Source: Burkholderia sp. Ac-20365 (GTDB lineage: Bacteria; Pseudomonadota; Gammaproteobacteria; Burkholderiales; Burkholderiaceae). Taken from it: a DNA stretch of 64,000 bases. The position numbers and the translations under genes were made by a program. The stretch lies in assembly GCF_017104715.1 (NCBI RefSeq), contig NZ_JAAGPI010000039.1, positions 18,693-82,692 of the forward strand. Reading direction: 5' to 3'. The notes under the pieces were generated by a model. The model ran no database searches, was not told where the DNA came from, and worked only from the letters and a program-made list of their open reading frames with translations. Shown here piece after piece: positions 54,344-63,352 of this stretch. Within the stretch, counting starts at the first letter, position 1; the number at the start of each line of letters is the position of its first letter.

Positions 54344-54748
54344 TTACTGCAACGTCACGGCGTCGTTCCTGACAGGCACGGCATTCGCCCCAACGGACGC
54401 GGCGACGCCGCTCAGCGCTTCGATCAGCGGAGCAATCTGCTCGCATGGCAGCGAGAAGGAAATGCCCATATTTCCAGCGAGCCGGAAGCGGATCACAGCC
54501 GTCTGCGTACCGTTCAGACGCCCGATCTCCCAGCCATAGCTCTGATACGCAAACGCCGAGTTGCCGTTGCCGTTGATGAGCCGGTCCGAATGCTCGATTG
54601 CATTCGGCAGCGCGACGAGCAGATGGTCGAGCACGGAACGGTGAATGGCCGTGGTCGGCTGATTGCCGTGAATCAGCATATAGAGACCGTCTTCCGTCAT
54701 CTGAAGATCGGTAATCGAATCGACGATATGTGTCGCGTTTTCAGACAT
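54344..54748 (-). CDS. Unknown protein between BamA and LptD genes
   Basis: 134 residues, not recognised. No signal peptide or membrane segment; the sequence alternates beta-like runs (GLYMLIHGNQPTTAIHRS) and a helix (CEQIAPLIEALSGVAASVG). Its start overlaps the end of the 70-residue gene by eight bases, and LptD follows. Possibly a cytoplasmic helper of this envelope operon; function unknown. Confidence 0.65.
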   Translation of the reverse strand: MSENATHIVDSITDLQMTEDGLYMLIHGNQPTTAIHRSVLDHLLVALPNAIEHSDRLINGNGNSAFAYQSYGWEIGRLNGTQTAVIRFRLAGNMGISFSLPCEQIAPLIEALSGVAASVGANAVPVRNDAVTLQ

Positions 54749-54953
54749 GGCGCACCTCGCCCGTGACAGCCAGCATGTCGCCCTCGCGCCGGTGATGGAC
54801 GCGCGTGTCTTCGATCCACGGCTCGTAAGAAGACGCTCTTGCCATCCAGGCGGAGAAGAGCGGCGATGAACTGGCGCGCAACACAGCAACCAGTACGACG
54901 GGATCGATATGTTCGAGCATGGCGAAGGGACCAGAGGTAGGTAGAGTCGGCAC
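54741..54953 (-). CDS. Unknown 70-residue protein, first gene of the LptD operon
   Basis: Starts at GTG 54953 with AAGGTGG seven bases upstream, which favours it over ATG 54920. Sequence LEHIDPVVLVAVLRASSSPL then a charged end with EDTRVHHRREGD. Not recognised; a short hydrophobic helix might anchor it. It overlaps the following gene by eight bases, indicating translational coupling. It diverges from the BamA gene across 233 bp. Confidence 0.55.
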   Translation of the reverse strand: MPTLPTSGPFAMLEHIDPVVLVAVLRASSSPLFSAWMARASSYEPWIEDTRVHHRREGDMLAVTGEVRHV

Positions 54954-55186
54954 GATAACGCCACCTTCACTCTCAACGCGTTACCACGATCCTACCGATT
55001 CTTAGCTGCGCCTTTCCACGCTTGCACGCAATCGCCACTACAGCGCACGCCATTGCTCATCACCATGGGCTTTCTTTCACGTAGCAACAAATATTCAGAA
55101 AGTTTGGCGTAACCCTGCGCAAGAAGCCCATTCCTATACTCGCGGCTCTCCATAGTCAGGCGCGTGCCGTTCTCAAAAGAGCTTCG

Positions 55187-57496
55187 ATGAAACAAAGAGC
55201 ATCAACTATCTGCATCGCCAGTGCGATCACGGCGTGCGCCACGACACTCTCGCCTGCAATCGCGCATGCCGACGACTCCGTGATCGTCAAGGACATCCGG
55301 CTCGAGGGCCTGAAGCGCATTGAAGCGGGCACGCTGCTCGCCAATCTGCCTATCAAGCGCGGCGACGTCTTCACCGACGACAAGGCATCGCAAGCCGTGC
55401 GTGCGATCTACGACACGGGCCTCTTCAACGACGTCAATATATCGCTGGATGGCGATGTCGTGGTGGTGCATGTCGTCGAACGGCCTTCGATTGCCGAGAT
55501 CGATTTCGCCGGCATTCACGAGTTCGAGAAGGACAATCTGACCAAGGCACTGCGTGCCGTCGGTCTGTCGCGCGGCCGCCCTTTCGACAAGGCGCTGATC
55601 GACAAGGCCGAACAGGAACTGAAGCGTCAGTACCTCACGCGCGGCTATTACGCGGCTGAAGTGCAGACCACCACGACGCCTGTGGATAGCGGGCGCGTAT
55701 CGGTGCTCTTCTCGGTGATCGAAGGTCCGAACGCGAAGATCCGGCAGATCAATTTCATCGGCAATCACGTGTTTTCGGAAAGCACGCTGCGCGACGAAAT
55801 GGAACTGTCGACGCCGAACTGGTTTTCCTGGTACACGAAGAACGACCTTTATTCGAAAGAGAAGCTCGGCGCCGATCTGGACCGCCTGCGCTCGTATTAC
55901 CTGAACCGCGGTTATCTGGAGTTCAGGATCGACTCGACACAGGTCTCGCTGACGCCCGACAAGAAGGAGATGTATCTGACGCTCAACGTGCATGAAGGCG
56001 AGCCATACACGATCACGGGCATTCGCCTGACGGGCAATCTGCTCGATCGCGAAGCGGAACTGAAGCCGCTTGTCGGCATCAAGCCGGGTGAGAAGTTTTC
56101 CGAAGACAGATTGCGCGCGACAACGAAAGCGGTCGTGGATCGACTGGGCGAATACGGCTATGCATTCGCGACCGTCAACGCCGTGCCGCAGATCGACCAG
56201 GACAAGCATACCGTCGATCTTTCGCTGCAGGTCGATCCGGGCCGTCGCGTGTATGTTCGGCAAGTGAACGTGGAAGGCAACACGCGCACGCGCGATGAAG
56301 TGGTACGACGCGAAATGCGCCAGCTCGAAAGCGCATGGTTCGATTCGAACCGGCTTTCACTTTCTAAAGAGCGCGTAAGCCGCCTCGGCTACTTCACTGA
56401 CGTCGACGTAACGACGGTGCCGGTTCCCGGTTCGAACGATCAGGTCGATGTCGACGTGAAGGTCACGGAAAAGCCGACGGGCGCGATTACGCTCGGCGCG
56501 GGTTTTTCTTCGTCGGACAAGGTGGTGCTCTCCGCGGGCGTGACGCAGGACAACGTGTTCGGCTCGGGCACGAGTCTCGGCGTCAATGTGAATACGGCGA
56601 AGACGTATCGCACGCTGTCGGTCACGCAGACGGATCCGTATTTCACCGTAGATGGCATCAAGCGTATTTCCGATGTGTATTACCGCACCAACTATCCGCT
56701 GTATTACAGCAATGACGAGAGCTTCCGGATCGTCTCGCTCGGCGCGGACCTGAAGTTCGGTATTCCGTTCTCCGAAGTCGATACCGTCTACTTTGGTATG
56801 GGCATCGAACAGGATCGCTTCAATACCGATTCATCCACACCGCAAGCGTATCTCGACTACGTCAAAGAGTTCGGCCGCGTGGTCAATAACGTGCCGCTGA
56901 CGGCGGCGTGGTCGCGCGATGCGCGTGACAGCGTGCTCGTGCCGAGCCGCGGTTATATGTTGCAGGTCAATGGCGAAGTCGGCACGCCTGCGGGTGAAAC
57001 CGAGTACTACAAGACTGACGTGCAGAGCCAGTATTACTACTCGTTCGCGCGCGGCTTTATTCTCGGGATGAATTTCCAGGCCGGCTACGGCAATGGTTTT
57101 GCGGGCAAGGCGTATCCGATCTTCAAGAACTACTATGCGGGCGGTATCGGTTCGGTGCGTGGTTATGAATCCAGTTCGCTCGGCCCGCGCGATTCGTCGA
57201 CGGGCGATTCGATTGGTGGCTCGAAGATGGTGGTCGCAAATGTGGAAATGACTTTCCCGCTACCGGGTACCGGTTGGGATCGCACGCTGCGCGTTTTTAC
57301 TTTCGTCGATGCGGGTAATGTCTGGGGTAACGAAGGGAACAGCACAGGTGCGAATGGCTTGCGGTATAGCTATGGCGCCGGGCTTGAATGGATTTCGCCG
57401 ATTGGGCCGTTGAAGCTATCTGTTGGATTTCCGATTGTTCGTCATGCGGATGATAAGTATCAGGTTTTCCAGTTTCAGATTGGAACGTCCTTCTGA
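55187..57496 (+). CDS. BamA/Omp85-family outer-membrane assembly protein (non-canonical locus)
   Basis: 769 residues with a signal peptide of about 28, five POTRA domains (first DDSVIVKDIRLEGLKRIEAG) and a 16-strand barrel with the lid motif IGSVRGYESSSLGPRD and terminal Phe. It inserts outer-membrane proteins. Canonical bamA sits between rseP and skp-lpxD-fabZ; none of these is here, so this is likely an extra copy. It diverges from the LptD/glycosyltransferase operon. It ends at the third palindromic element, with no other terminator. Confidence 0.92.
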   Translation: MKQRASTICIASAITACATTLSPAIAHADDSVIVKDIRLEGLKRIEAGTLLANLPIKRGDVFTDDKASQAVRAIYDTGLFNDVNISLDGDVVVVHVVERPSIAEIDFAGIHEFEKDNLTKALRAVGLSRGRPFDKALIDKAEQELKRQYLTRGYYAAEVQTTTTPVDSGRVSVLFSVIEGPNAKIRQINFIGNHVFSESTLRDEMELSTPNWFSWYTKNDLYSKEKLGADLDRLRSYYLNRGYLEFRIDSTQVSLTPDKKEMYLTLNVHEGEPYTITGIRLTGNLLDREAELKPLVGIKPGEKFSEDRLRATTKAVVDRLGEYGYAFATVNAVPQIDQDKHTVDLSLQVDPGRRVYVRQVNVEGNTRTRDEVVRREMRQLESAWFDSNRLSLSKERVSRLGYFTDVDVTTVPVPGSNDQVDVDVKVTEKPTGAITLGAGFSSSDKVVLSAGVTQDNVFGSGTSLGVNVNTAKTYRTLSVTQTDPYFTVDGIKRISDVYYRTNYPLYYSNDESFRIVSLGADLKFGIPFSEVDTVYFGMGIEQDRFNTDSSTPQAYLDYVKEFGRVVNNVPLTAAWSRDARDSVLVPSRGYMLQVNGEVGTPAGETEYYKTDVQSQYYYSFARGFILGMNFQAGYGNGFAGKAYPIFKNYYAGGIGSVRGYESSSLGPRDSSTGDSIGGSKMVVANVEMTFPLPGTGWDRTLRVFTFVDAGNVWGNEGNSTGANGLRYSYGAGLEWISPIGPLKLSVGFPIVRHADDKYQVFQFQIGTSF

Positions 57497-58254
57497 TTTG
57501 CTTTTTGCTTTTTTGCTTTTTGCTTTTTTTTCTTTTGCTTTCGCTGGCATCCGCGATTTGCCTTCTTGCTTCATGCGTCGCCCCTGTGCGGGGCGGCACC
57601 TACTTTTCTTTGCCGCGGCAAAGAAAAGTAGGCAAAAGAAAGCCGCTAAACACCGCCAGTTCTCGTAATTGCCCACGGGCCCCCAACGCCCCCGTCCTGT
57701 CTGCGGCAGTGCTCTTCTCGACGCCCGCTGCCCACGCTCGTATTGAGCGCCTCACCCGCTACACACTCCCGCGTCGCCACACGCGCGATCGCATTGCTCA
57801 CGTTCTAAAGCGGCAAACTGTGTGTAGGTTGTCGCGGCGGATGCACACCACTCCGGACTGTAAAGCCAGGTCACGGCAGGAAAGCGGGATCGGTGTCGTA
57901 AGAGCGCTGACGTGTGAAGTACTGCGGCCGACACACAGTTTGCCACCTGGGCGGCGCAAACCATTCGCTGCCGTTGGCTGCGCTACGGTTGATTGAAGTG
58001 GGTGAGGCACCGGTTCAACGCGTTGGCAACGGGCATTGAGTGGGCAGAACGCCGTTTGAAGCGGAGGACCCGTTGGGGGCCCTCAGGCGGAGGTCAAGAA
58101 CGGGCGGTGTTAGCCCGCTTTCTTTGCTTACTTTCTTTGCGGCGGCAAAGAAAGTAAGTGCCGCCCCGCACAGGGGCGACGCTTGAACGAGGCAAAACAT
58201 ATCGCGGATGCCAGCGAAAGCAAAGGCAAAGGCAAAGGCAAAGGCAAAGGCAAA
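57497..58254. repeat. Long palindromic interspersed element, copy 3 (core 57542-58216, inverted)
   Basis: Same family as copies 1 and 2 but in the opposite orientation: the perfect 34-bp palindrome is on the left (57599-57632) and the 13-bp-stem hairpin is on the right (58127-58158). Ends are CGCTGGCATCCGCG (57542-57555) and its exact complement (58203-58216), 675 bp. The inner pair GGCAAACTGTGTGT is at 57812-57825 with 57931-57944. A T-rich tract (57497-57541) and an AAAGGC-type tract (58217-58254) flank it. It spans the whole gap between the BamA stop and the stop of the convergent response-regulator gene. No protein is encoded. Confidence 0.93.
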
Positions 58255-59073
58255 TCACCCACAAATCATCGCGCTATCAAACCGAACACGCTCATCAGCA
58301 ACAACAGAAGCTGCAACATCGAGCATCCGCACCTGCGCCGCAGGCGAATCAACAACAACACCATTACGCGGCAGCGCATCATCAGGCGCAAACATATATC
58401 CTTCGCCGCGCAGGGTCTTGATGTACTGCCGCCCAGTCGGCGACAACTTCAACGCCGCGCGCAGCCGGAACACAACCACATCGAGCCCACGCTCCGTCAC
58501 ACTGCAATGCCGGCGCAGCATATTCAGAATCCGCACGCGAGACAAAACCTTCATCGGATGCGAAGCCAGCACCACCAGCAGCGCAAACTCGGTGCTCCGC
58601 AAAGGCACATCCACCCCACCACGCGTAAGCACACGATCCGCAACATCGACTTCGAAATCATCGAACGAAATCGGCTCGCGCTCGACATGCAACGGCACAT
58701 GCGACGGCGGCCCCGCCCGCAATGCATTGCGCACGCGCGCGATCATTTCACGCGGATCATGCGGATCGACAACGTAATCGTTTGCGCCAAGTTCGAACGC
58801 AAGCACCTTGTCGACCACGTCATCGGAACGGCTGACGATAATGATGGGCAGGTCGTAACCGAGCGACCGGATGCGCCGCAACGCGGCGAGACCGTCCACA
58901 TCGGGCAGGCCGTGACGCATCACGATCAGCGACGGCACTTCCAGTTCGAGGCGCCGCTCGAGCGACTCCGTGTTGTACAGGACGGACATCTCGATCTTGT
59001 GCTGCTGCACATGCGCCCGAAACGTGTCGCGGCTCTCCTGATTGGGCTCGACGACGAGCAGATGGATCGTCAT
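58255..59073 (-). CDS. OmpR-type regulator with degenerate receiver domain
   Basis: 272 residues: receiver (1-118) and winged-helix output domain (132-230, LRSTEFALLVVLASHP, TLRGEGYMF), then a 35-residue tail. The phosphorylation site is lost: the residue expected as Asp53 is Arg (IVMRHGLPDVDG), the conserved Lys is Asp103 (YVVDPHDP), and the acidic pair is Glu-Pro (9-10). DNA-binding features look intact. It is therefore probably phosphorylation-independent. No kinase gene adjoins; the next two-component pair is on the other strand. Function unknown. Confidence 0.85.
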   Translation of the reverse strand: MTIHLLVVEPNQESRDTFRAHVQQHKIEMSVLYNTESLERRLELEVPSLIVMRHGLPDVDGLAALRRIRSLGYDLPIIIVSRSDDVVDKVLAFELGANDYVVDPHDPREMIARVRNALRAGPPSHVPLHVEREPISFDDFEVDVADRVLTRGGVDVPLRSTEFALLVVLASHPMKVLSRVRILNMLRRHCSVTERGLDVVVFRLRAALKLSPTGRQYIKTLRGEGYMFAPDDALPRNGVVVDSPAAQVRMLDVAASVVADERVRFDSAMICG

Positions 59074-59329
59074 GATGTTTCCGTCCTTCTCCCATTTGAA
59101 CGACGCCCATGATAGAGAGCAACTGTGCAGGCAAGACGGTGAAAATTAAGGAGATTCTGTGGAGATTGCCGAACGGTCGTCCGTGGCCGCGTCCGTCGCG
59201 TCAAAATAGCGCCAAAGTGGCATATCGATAGCAACTGGCATGCGTGCGGCGCTCGAGCGCCGGATCCTGCGTGCCGACAGGGAAAAACAGGGTGTCAAAC
59301 ATGAAAGGCGGCTGCCATTGGGGCACGCC

Positions 59330-60865
59330 ATGAGAGTCGGCATTACGTCGAAGCTCTTCGTCGCGATTTCGGCGGCCTGCATTCTCGTGGCCGTCACGAT
59401 GGGCATTGCCGTGCGCTGGAGTTTCGAGCACGGCTTTCTCGGCTATCTGCAGCGCCAGTCGCAATCGCATTCGTTGCAGCTTCAGCACGAACTCGAAGCC
59501 GCGTGGGCCAAACACCGCAGCTGGGATTTCCTCAAGGATCGCGCCGCAGCAGCGGCCGCGATTCCCGAAGCACTCGATGCCGGCGTGCCGCCGCCCGGCC
59601 CGCCCGACATGAACGCGCCCCACTACGGCCCGCCGCCTGATGGCGCGCCGGACGATAACGGCGCGCAACCTGGCCCGCCGCCCGAAGACGCCGGCGGCCC
59701 GCCCGGCGAGCGCAATATGCAAGACGGGCAGGACAGGCGCGACGGACGCGGACCGGGGCCGCAGGGCAACCGCCATCCGCCATTCCGCGTCTACGACGTG
59801 GACATGCACAGTCTGCTGCAAAAAGGCCCGCCGCCGCCGCCCGATGCGCCGCGCCTGCCGCTGACCGTCGACGGCAAGGTGATCGGCTGGCTGGTCGTCG
59901 CCGGGCCCGAGGTGATGTTCCATTCCGCCGACCGTCAATTCCAGCAGCAGCAGGTTCGCGCGACGTGGATCATCGTTGGCTTTGCCGCGCTGCTGGCCGC
60001 GTGCGTCGCGGTCGTGCTCGCGCGCCTGCTGCTCGCGCCCGTGCGGCGCCTGGTCGCGGCCACGCACCGGCTGGCGAGCGGCGACTATTCGATCCGCGTG
60101 CCGGAATCGGGCAGCGACGAACTGCACGATCTCGCCGCCGACTTCAACCGCCTCGCCATCTCGCTCGGCAATGCCGAACGGTCGCGCCGCAATCTGATCG
60201 CGGATATTTCGCACGAACTGCGTACACCGCTCGCCGTGCTGCGCGGCGAGCTGGAAGCGATCGAGGACGGCGTGCGAAAGCCCGACCGCACCACGCTCGC
60301 GTCGCTGCAGGCGGAAGTCGGACTGCTGAGTCAGTTGATCGACGATCTGTATGAACTGTCGCTCGCGGATATCGGCCAACTGTCGTTCGAGAAGGTGCGG
60401 CTCGACGTGGCACCCATCGTCGAGGCGGCCGCCGATTCGTTCAGGGACCGCCTCGCCGACAAGAAAATCGCGCTGGAAACGGAGATCGGCACGGCGAGCG
60501 TCATCATGCTGGGCGACCCGTATCGTCTGACGCAGCTGATGAAAAACCTGCTCGAAAACGCGCTGCGCTATACCGATGCGGGCGGCAAGGTGCGCGTAAT
60601 GGTCGCGAAGCACGAGCACGAAATACGCATCGACGTGCAGGATACGCACCCCGCCGTGCCCGAGCCTTTGCTGCCGCATCTGTTCGACCGGCTGTTTCGC
60701 GTCGATGCGTCGCGCAGCCGTCAGAGTGGCGGAGCGGGCCTTGGGCTCGCGCTGTGCAAACATATCGTCAGCCAGCACGGCGGCACGATCGACGCCTTGC
60801 GCTCGCCGCTGGGAGGATTGTGGATCGCCGTCCGGTTCGCCACGTTAGAAGCCAAAGATGATTGA
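59330..60865 (+). CDS. Sensor histidine kinase (BaeS/CpxA type) with Pro/Gly-rich periplasmic insert
   Basis: 511 residues. Membrane helix 1 (SKLFVAISAACILVAVTMGIAV), a periplasmic segment of about 180 residues including a long Pro/Gly/Asp stretch (GVPPPGPPDMNAPHYGPPPD and on), helix 2 (IIVGFAALLAACVAVVLARL), HAMP, then the His site ADISHELRTPLAVL, N box NLLENALRYT and G boxes. ATG at 59330 chosen because the helix follows. Overlaps its response regulator by eight bases. Confidence 0.9.
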   Translation: MRVGITSKLFVAISAACILVAVTMGIAVRWSFEHGFLGYLQRQSQSHSLQLQHELEAAWAKHRSWDFLKDRAAAAAAIPEALDAGVPPPGPPDMNAPHYGPPPDGAPDDNGAQPGPPPEDAGGPPGERNMQDGQDRRDGRGPGPQGNRHPPFRVYDVDMHSLLQKGPPPPPDAPRLPLTVDGKVIGWLVVAGPEVMFHSADRQFQQQQVRATWIIVGFAALLAACVAVVLARLLLAPVRRLVAATHRLASGDYSIRVPESGSDELHDLAADFNRLAISLGNAERSRRNLIADISHELRTPLAVLRGELEAIEDGVRKPDRTTLASLQAEVGLLSQLIDDLYELSLADIGQLSFEKVRLDVAPIVEAAADSFRDRLADKKIALETEIGTASVIMLGDPYRLTQLMKNLLENALRYTDAGGKVRVMVAKHEHEIRIDVQDTHPAVPEPLLPHLFDRLFRVDASRSRQSGGAGLGLALCKHIVSQHGGTIDALRSPLGGLWIAVRFATLEAKDD

Positions 60866-61601
60866 CTCTTCACTTGCCCGTTCGCCCGCTTCCGTGCTGA
60901 TCGTCGAAGACGAGCCGAAGCTGTCGGCGCTGCTCACCGACTACCTGCGCGCGGAGAACTTCGACACCCAGGTGATCGAGGATGGCCGCGAGGTGATCGC
61001 CTCCGTGCGCGCGCATCCGCCTTCACTGATCCTGCTCGATCTGATGTTGCCGGGACGCGGCGGACTCGAAATCTGCCGTGAATTGCGGACCTTTTCCGAT
61101 GTGCCCGTGATCATTCTGACTGCGCGCGTCGATGAGATCGACCGGCTGCTGGGTCTCGAACTCGGCGCCGACGACTACGTGTGCAAGCCGTTCAGCCCGC
61201 GCGAAGTGGTGGCGCGCGTGAAGGCGATCCTGCGCCGCATCGAGGCGCTGTCAGGCGTGGCGCGCGTGGGCGCGGAGCCGGTATCGGGCGGACTGGCGAT
61301 CGATCTTGAACGGCACGTCGCGTCGCTCGATGGCAAGGATCTCAATCTCACGCCGATCGAAATCAGGTTGCTCGCGCTGTTGAATTCGACGCCTGGGCGC
61401 ATCTATTCGCGCGACCATCTGCTACGGCAGCTGTATGACGATCACCGTGTCGTCGCCGACCGCACGGTCGATTCGCATGTGAAGAATTTGCGGCGCAAGC
61501 TGCAGAGCGTGCGCCCGGATCACGACATGATCCGTTCGATTTACGGCGTCGGGTATCGGCTGGATGTCGTGCCCGCCGACGACGGCGAACAAGGCGCGTG
61601 A
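60858..61601 (+). CDS. OmpR-family response regulator (BaeR-like)
   Basis: 247 residues with an intact receiver: acidic pair VEDEPK, phospho-acceptor in LILLDLMLPG, Lys in YVCKPF; then a winged-helix output domain (IEIRLLALLNSTPGRIYSRD, SIYGVGYRL). Partner of the kinase upstream, with which it overlaps by eight bases. Related pairs respond to envelope stress. Confidence 0.93.
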   Translation: MIDSSLARSPASVLIVEDEPKLSALLTDYLRAENFDTQVIEDGREVIASVRAHPPSLILLDLMLPGRGGLEICRELRTFSDVPVIILTARVDEIDRLLGLELGADDYVCKPFSPREVVARVKAILRRIEALSGVARVGAEPVSGGLAIDLERHVASLDGKDLNLTPIEIRLLALLNSTPGRIYSRDHLLRQLYDDHRVVADRTVDSHVKNLRRKLQSVRPDHDMIRSIYGVGYRLDVVPADDGEQGA

Positions 61602-61624
61602 AACCTTCGGGCCGGCTTCAGGCT

Positions 61625-61876
61625 TTAGCAGCGGAAGAAGTCGATGCTCTGGCCCGATGCGACTGCACGGCGCAGCCATTCAGGCAGATCGCCCTGTCCG
61701 TCCCAGACATGACCCATGGCATCCTGATAGCGGATGGCCTGCGCACTCTGTTCGTCTTCGGCGAGCGAGCGCTGGAGCGCGTCGACCGTGATGCCGAACT
61801 CTTCCATCCGGTGCTGGATCCACGCAATCAGGCGCTCCCGCGCCTGACCGTCGAGTTTTGCGATTGAAGTAGACAT
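61625..61876 (-). CDS. Small H-NS-like protein, paralogue of the one at 7588-7842
   Basis: 83 residues: charged helix then YQDAMGHVWDGQGDLPEWL and a SIDFFRC end, the same module as the paralogue. The loop that is basic in H-NS reads Q-G-D-L here. It converges with the response-regulator gene, stop-to-stop gap 23 bp. Weak ribosome site. Possible reduced nucleoid protein or antagonist; tentative. Confidence 0.6.
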   Translation of the reverse strand: MSTSIAKLDGQARERLIAWIQHRMEEFGITVDALQRSLAEDEQSAQAIRYQDAMGHVWDGQGDLPEWLRRAVASGQSIDFFRC

Positions 61877-61957
61877 TGCTCGTGCGATTCGAAATGCGAT
61901 TCGTAGCTGGGTGAGATCAGCAATCCATTCGTACGGGCGAAGCGTTGACTGACGGAC

Positions 61958-62188
61958 TCAATTGCGCCGGCGCGCGTCGATTCGAACCACTGAATCGAAC
62001 AGCGCCTGGGCCCGCGCCAGTTCGTCGAGCGCGCGGTCCAGTTGCGCGACGGCGGCGGCATGCTCGACCGTCGACACACCCTCTTCCGGCTCACCGCGCA
62101 CGGCACGAAACGCCTGATCGACATTGCGTGTCGCTTCGACAAAACGCTGCGCGGCCTGAGCCTGCCTCGATTGCGTCATCGCCGACAT
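61958..62188 (-). CDS. Small helical protein of unknown function
   Basis: 76 residues, rich in Ala, Gln, Arg and Glu, with predicted amphipathic helices (SRQAQAAQRFVEATRNVDQAF and AAAVAQLDRALDELARAQALF). No signal peptide. ATG at 62188 has GGAGGA six bases upstream; ATG at 62194 lies between them. Not recognised; perhaps a small coiled-coil cytoplasmic protein. It is 81 bp upstream of the H-NS-like gene and may be co-transcribed with it. Confidence 0.65.
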   Translation of the reverse strand: MSAMTQSRQAQAAQRFVEATRNVDQAFRAVRGEPEEGVSTVEHAAAVAQLDRALDELARAQALFDSVVRIDARRRN

Positions 62189-62431
62189 AGGCATTCCTCC
62201 ATCTGGTTTCAGGTTCGGATATTGAACTTGCGAGAAGCGCCGCATGCCGATGGCTTGTGAGTCACGTCAGCGCTTCACCTCGGATTCGCTGCTGTACGCT
62301 GTCGATTTTCGCTCCGCTTTGCGCGAAGCGCCAGGTCTGGATGCAACAACGCACGTATTTTGATGCCGTGCGCCCAACATTCAGGGTTCCCAGGCTTTAT
62401 GCGTCGAACGCCTTCGCGCAATGCCTGCCTG

Positions 62432-63241
62432 TCAGAGCGCGAAACTGGTTTGACCCTGCGCCAGTGCCTGCGCGGCGTTGAACGCTGCGATCGCATCGAC
62501 AGGCGCCACGTCGAACAGATCGCGCGTGAAGCCGCGCACGCGCTCCTGCGACGGCCGCGTGCGCAAGCGCCCGACCAGTTCGATGAAGGCCGCGAAATCG
62601 CCGTCGCGCGTCGCTTTGGTCACTTTTACGAAGTCGCGCGCCTTGAGCACGCTGGGTTGCGCGAGGCGCACGAAATACGGCGCTTCGAGTTCGACCGCGA
62701 GCGCCACGGGATACCGCTTGCCGCTGAGATCACCCGCGCGCGACGTGCAATCGACGACAGCCGCGCTTTGCGCGGCGCCGAGTGGCTTGCCCGTGCTGAC
62801 GCTGCGCAGATGTTCAGGATGCACGTACAGACGCGTGCCCATGCTCAGTTCAGTGGGCGACGAGCACACCAGCGCGTAGTGGTGCTCCCTGCGTCGCCCC
62901 GACGGCAACACCGTGCGGCTGACGATAAACGCATGCGGCGGAAGCTGCCGCACCTGCCCCGTACTGTCGATCCACGCATTCCACAGCAGCATGTCTTCGC
63001 GCTTGCGGCCGCCTTTGCGCGGCCTGGTCGACGCCGGCGAAAACAGCGCGAGCAGCGACCCCGTGCGGTGCGCCGCGATCTGCGCGCTCGTGCCGAGCGA
63101 CTGACCGACGCCCCACAGAAAGCGCCCGCCGCCCAGCCTGCGCTCCCATTCCTTCTGGAGAACGATGGTGGGGAGTTCCTCGCCGGACTCGGTGCCTGTC
63201 TTGGTCCAGCAGAACGTGGGCGGTAGGTGCTTCAGTGTCAT
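62432..63241 (-). CDS. Unknown protein divergent from an HTH protein
   Basis: 269 residues, not recognised. N-terminal part PPTFCWTKTGTESGEELPTI and GGGRFLWGVGQSLG, a basic linker (STRPRKGGRKREDM) and a C-terminal half with LSGKRYPVALAVELEAPYFV. No signal or membrane segment. ATG at 63241 chosen; frame extends 32 codons up without ribosome site. The Trp- and Gly-rich start could be a nucleic-acid or nucleotide-binding fold, but this is a guess. Divergent gene encodes a small HTH protein, likely its regulator. Confidence 0.7.
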   Translation of the reverse strand: MTLKHLPPTFCWTKTGTESGEELPTIVLQKEWERRLGGGRFLWGVGQSLGTSAQIAAHRTGSLLALFSPASTRPRKGGRKREDMLLWNAWIDSTGQVRQLPPHAFIVSRTVLPSGRRREHHYALVCSSPTELSMGTRLYVHPEHLRSVSTGKPLGAAQSAAVVDCTSRAGDLSGKRYPVALAVELEAPYFVRLAQPSVLKARDFVKVTKATRDGDFAAFIELVGRLRTRPSQERVRGFTRDLFDVAPVDAIAAFNAAQALAQGQTSFAL

Positions 63242-63304
63242 CAACTTCCTCGGGACTGCCGTCCGGCTCGCTTGTGAGCGAACCGCCGGCGAAACGAATG
63301 GCCA

Positions 63305-63333
63305 TTCAACAAGCGTTAATGTATAGATATAAT
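63305..63333 (+). promoter_or_regulatory. Promoter of the HTH gene
   Basis: A consensus -10 TATAAT (63328-63333) with TTCAAC (63305-63310) at 17 bp as weak -35. It decides the start of the HTH gene: the ATG at 63332 falls inside the -10, so a later ATG must be used. Confidence 0.6.
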
Positions 63334-63352
63334 GCATGGAATGGAAGCCCTG

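Noticed and set aside
58217..58254. AAAGGC tandem units considered as a CRISPR or VNTR locus
   Set aside because: Units are 6 bp with no spacers; they are the A-rich flank of element copy 3.
59201..60778. A 525-codon minus-strand frame
   Set aside because: Antisense to the sensor kinase; Arg-rich composition without any family likeness.
63332..63352. Earlier ATG codons for the HTH gene
   Set aside because: The ATG at 63332 overlaps the -10 TATAAT; ATG 63353 has its own ribosome site.
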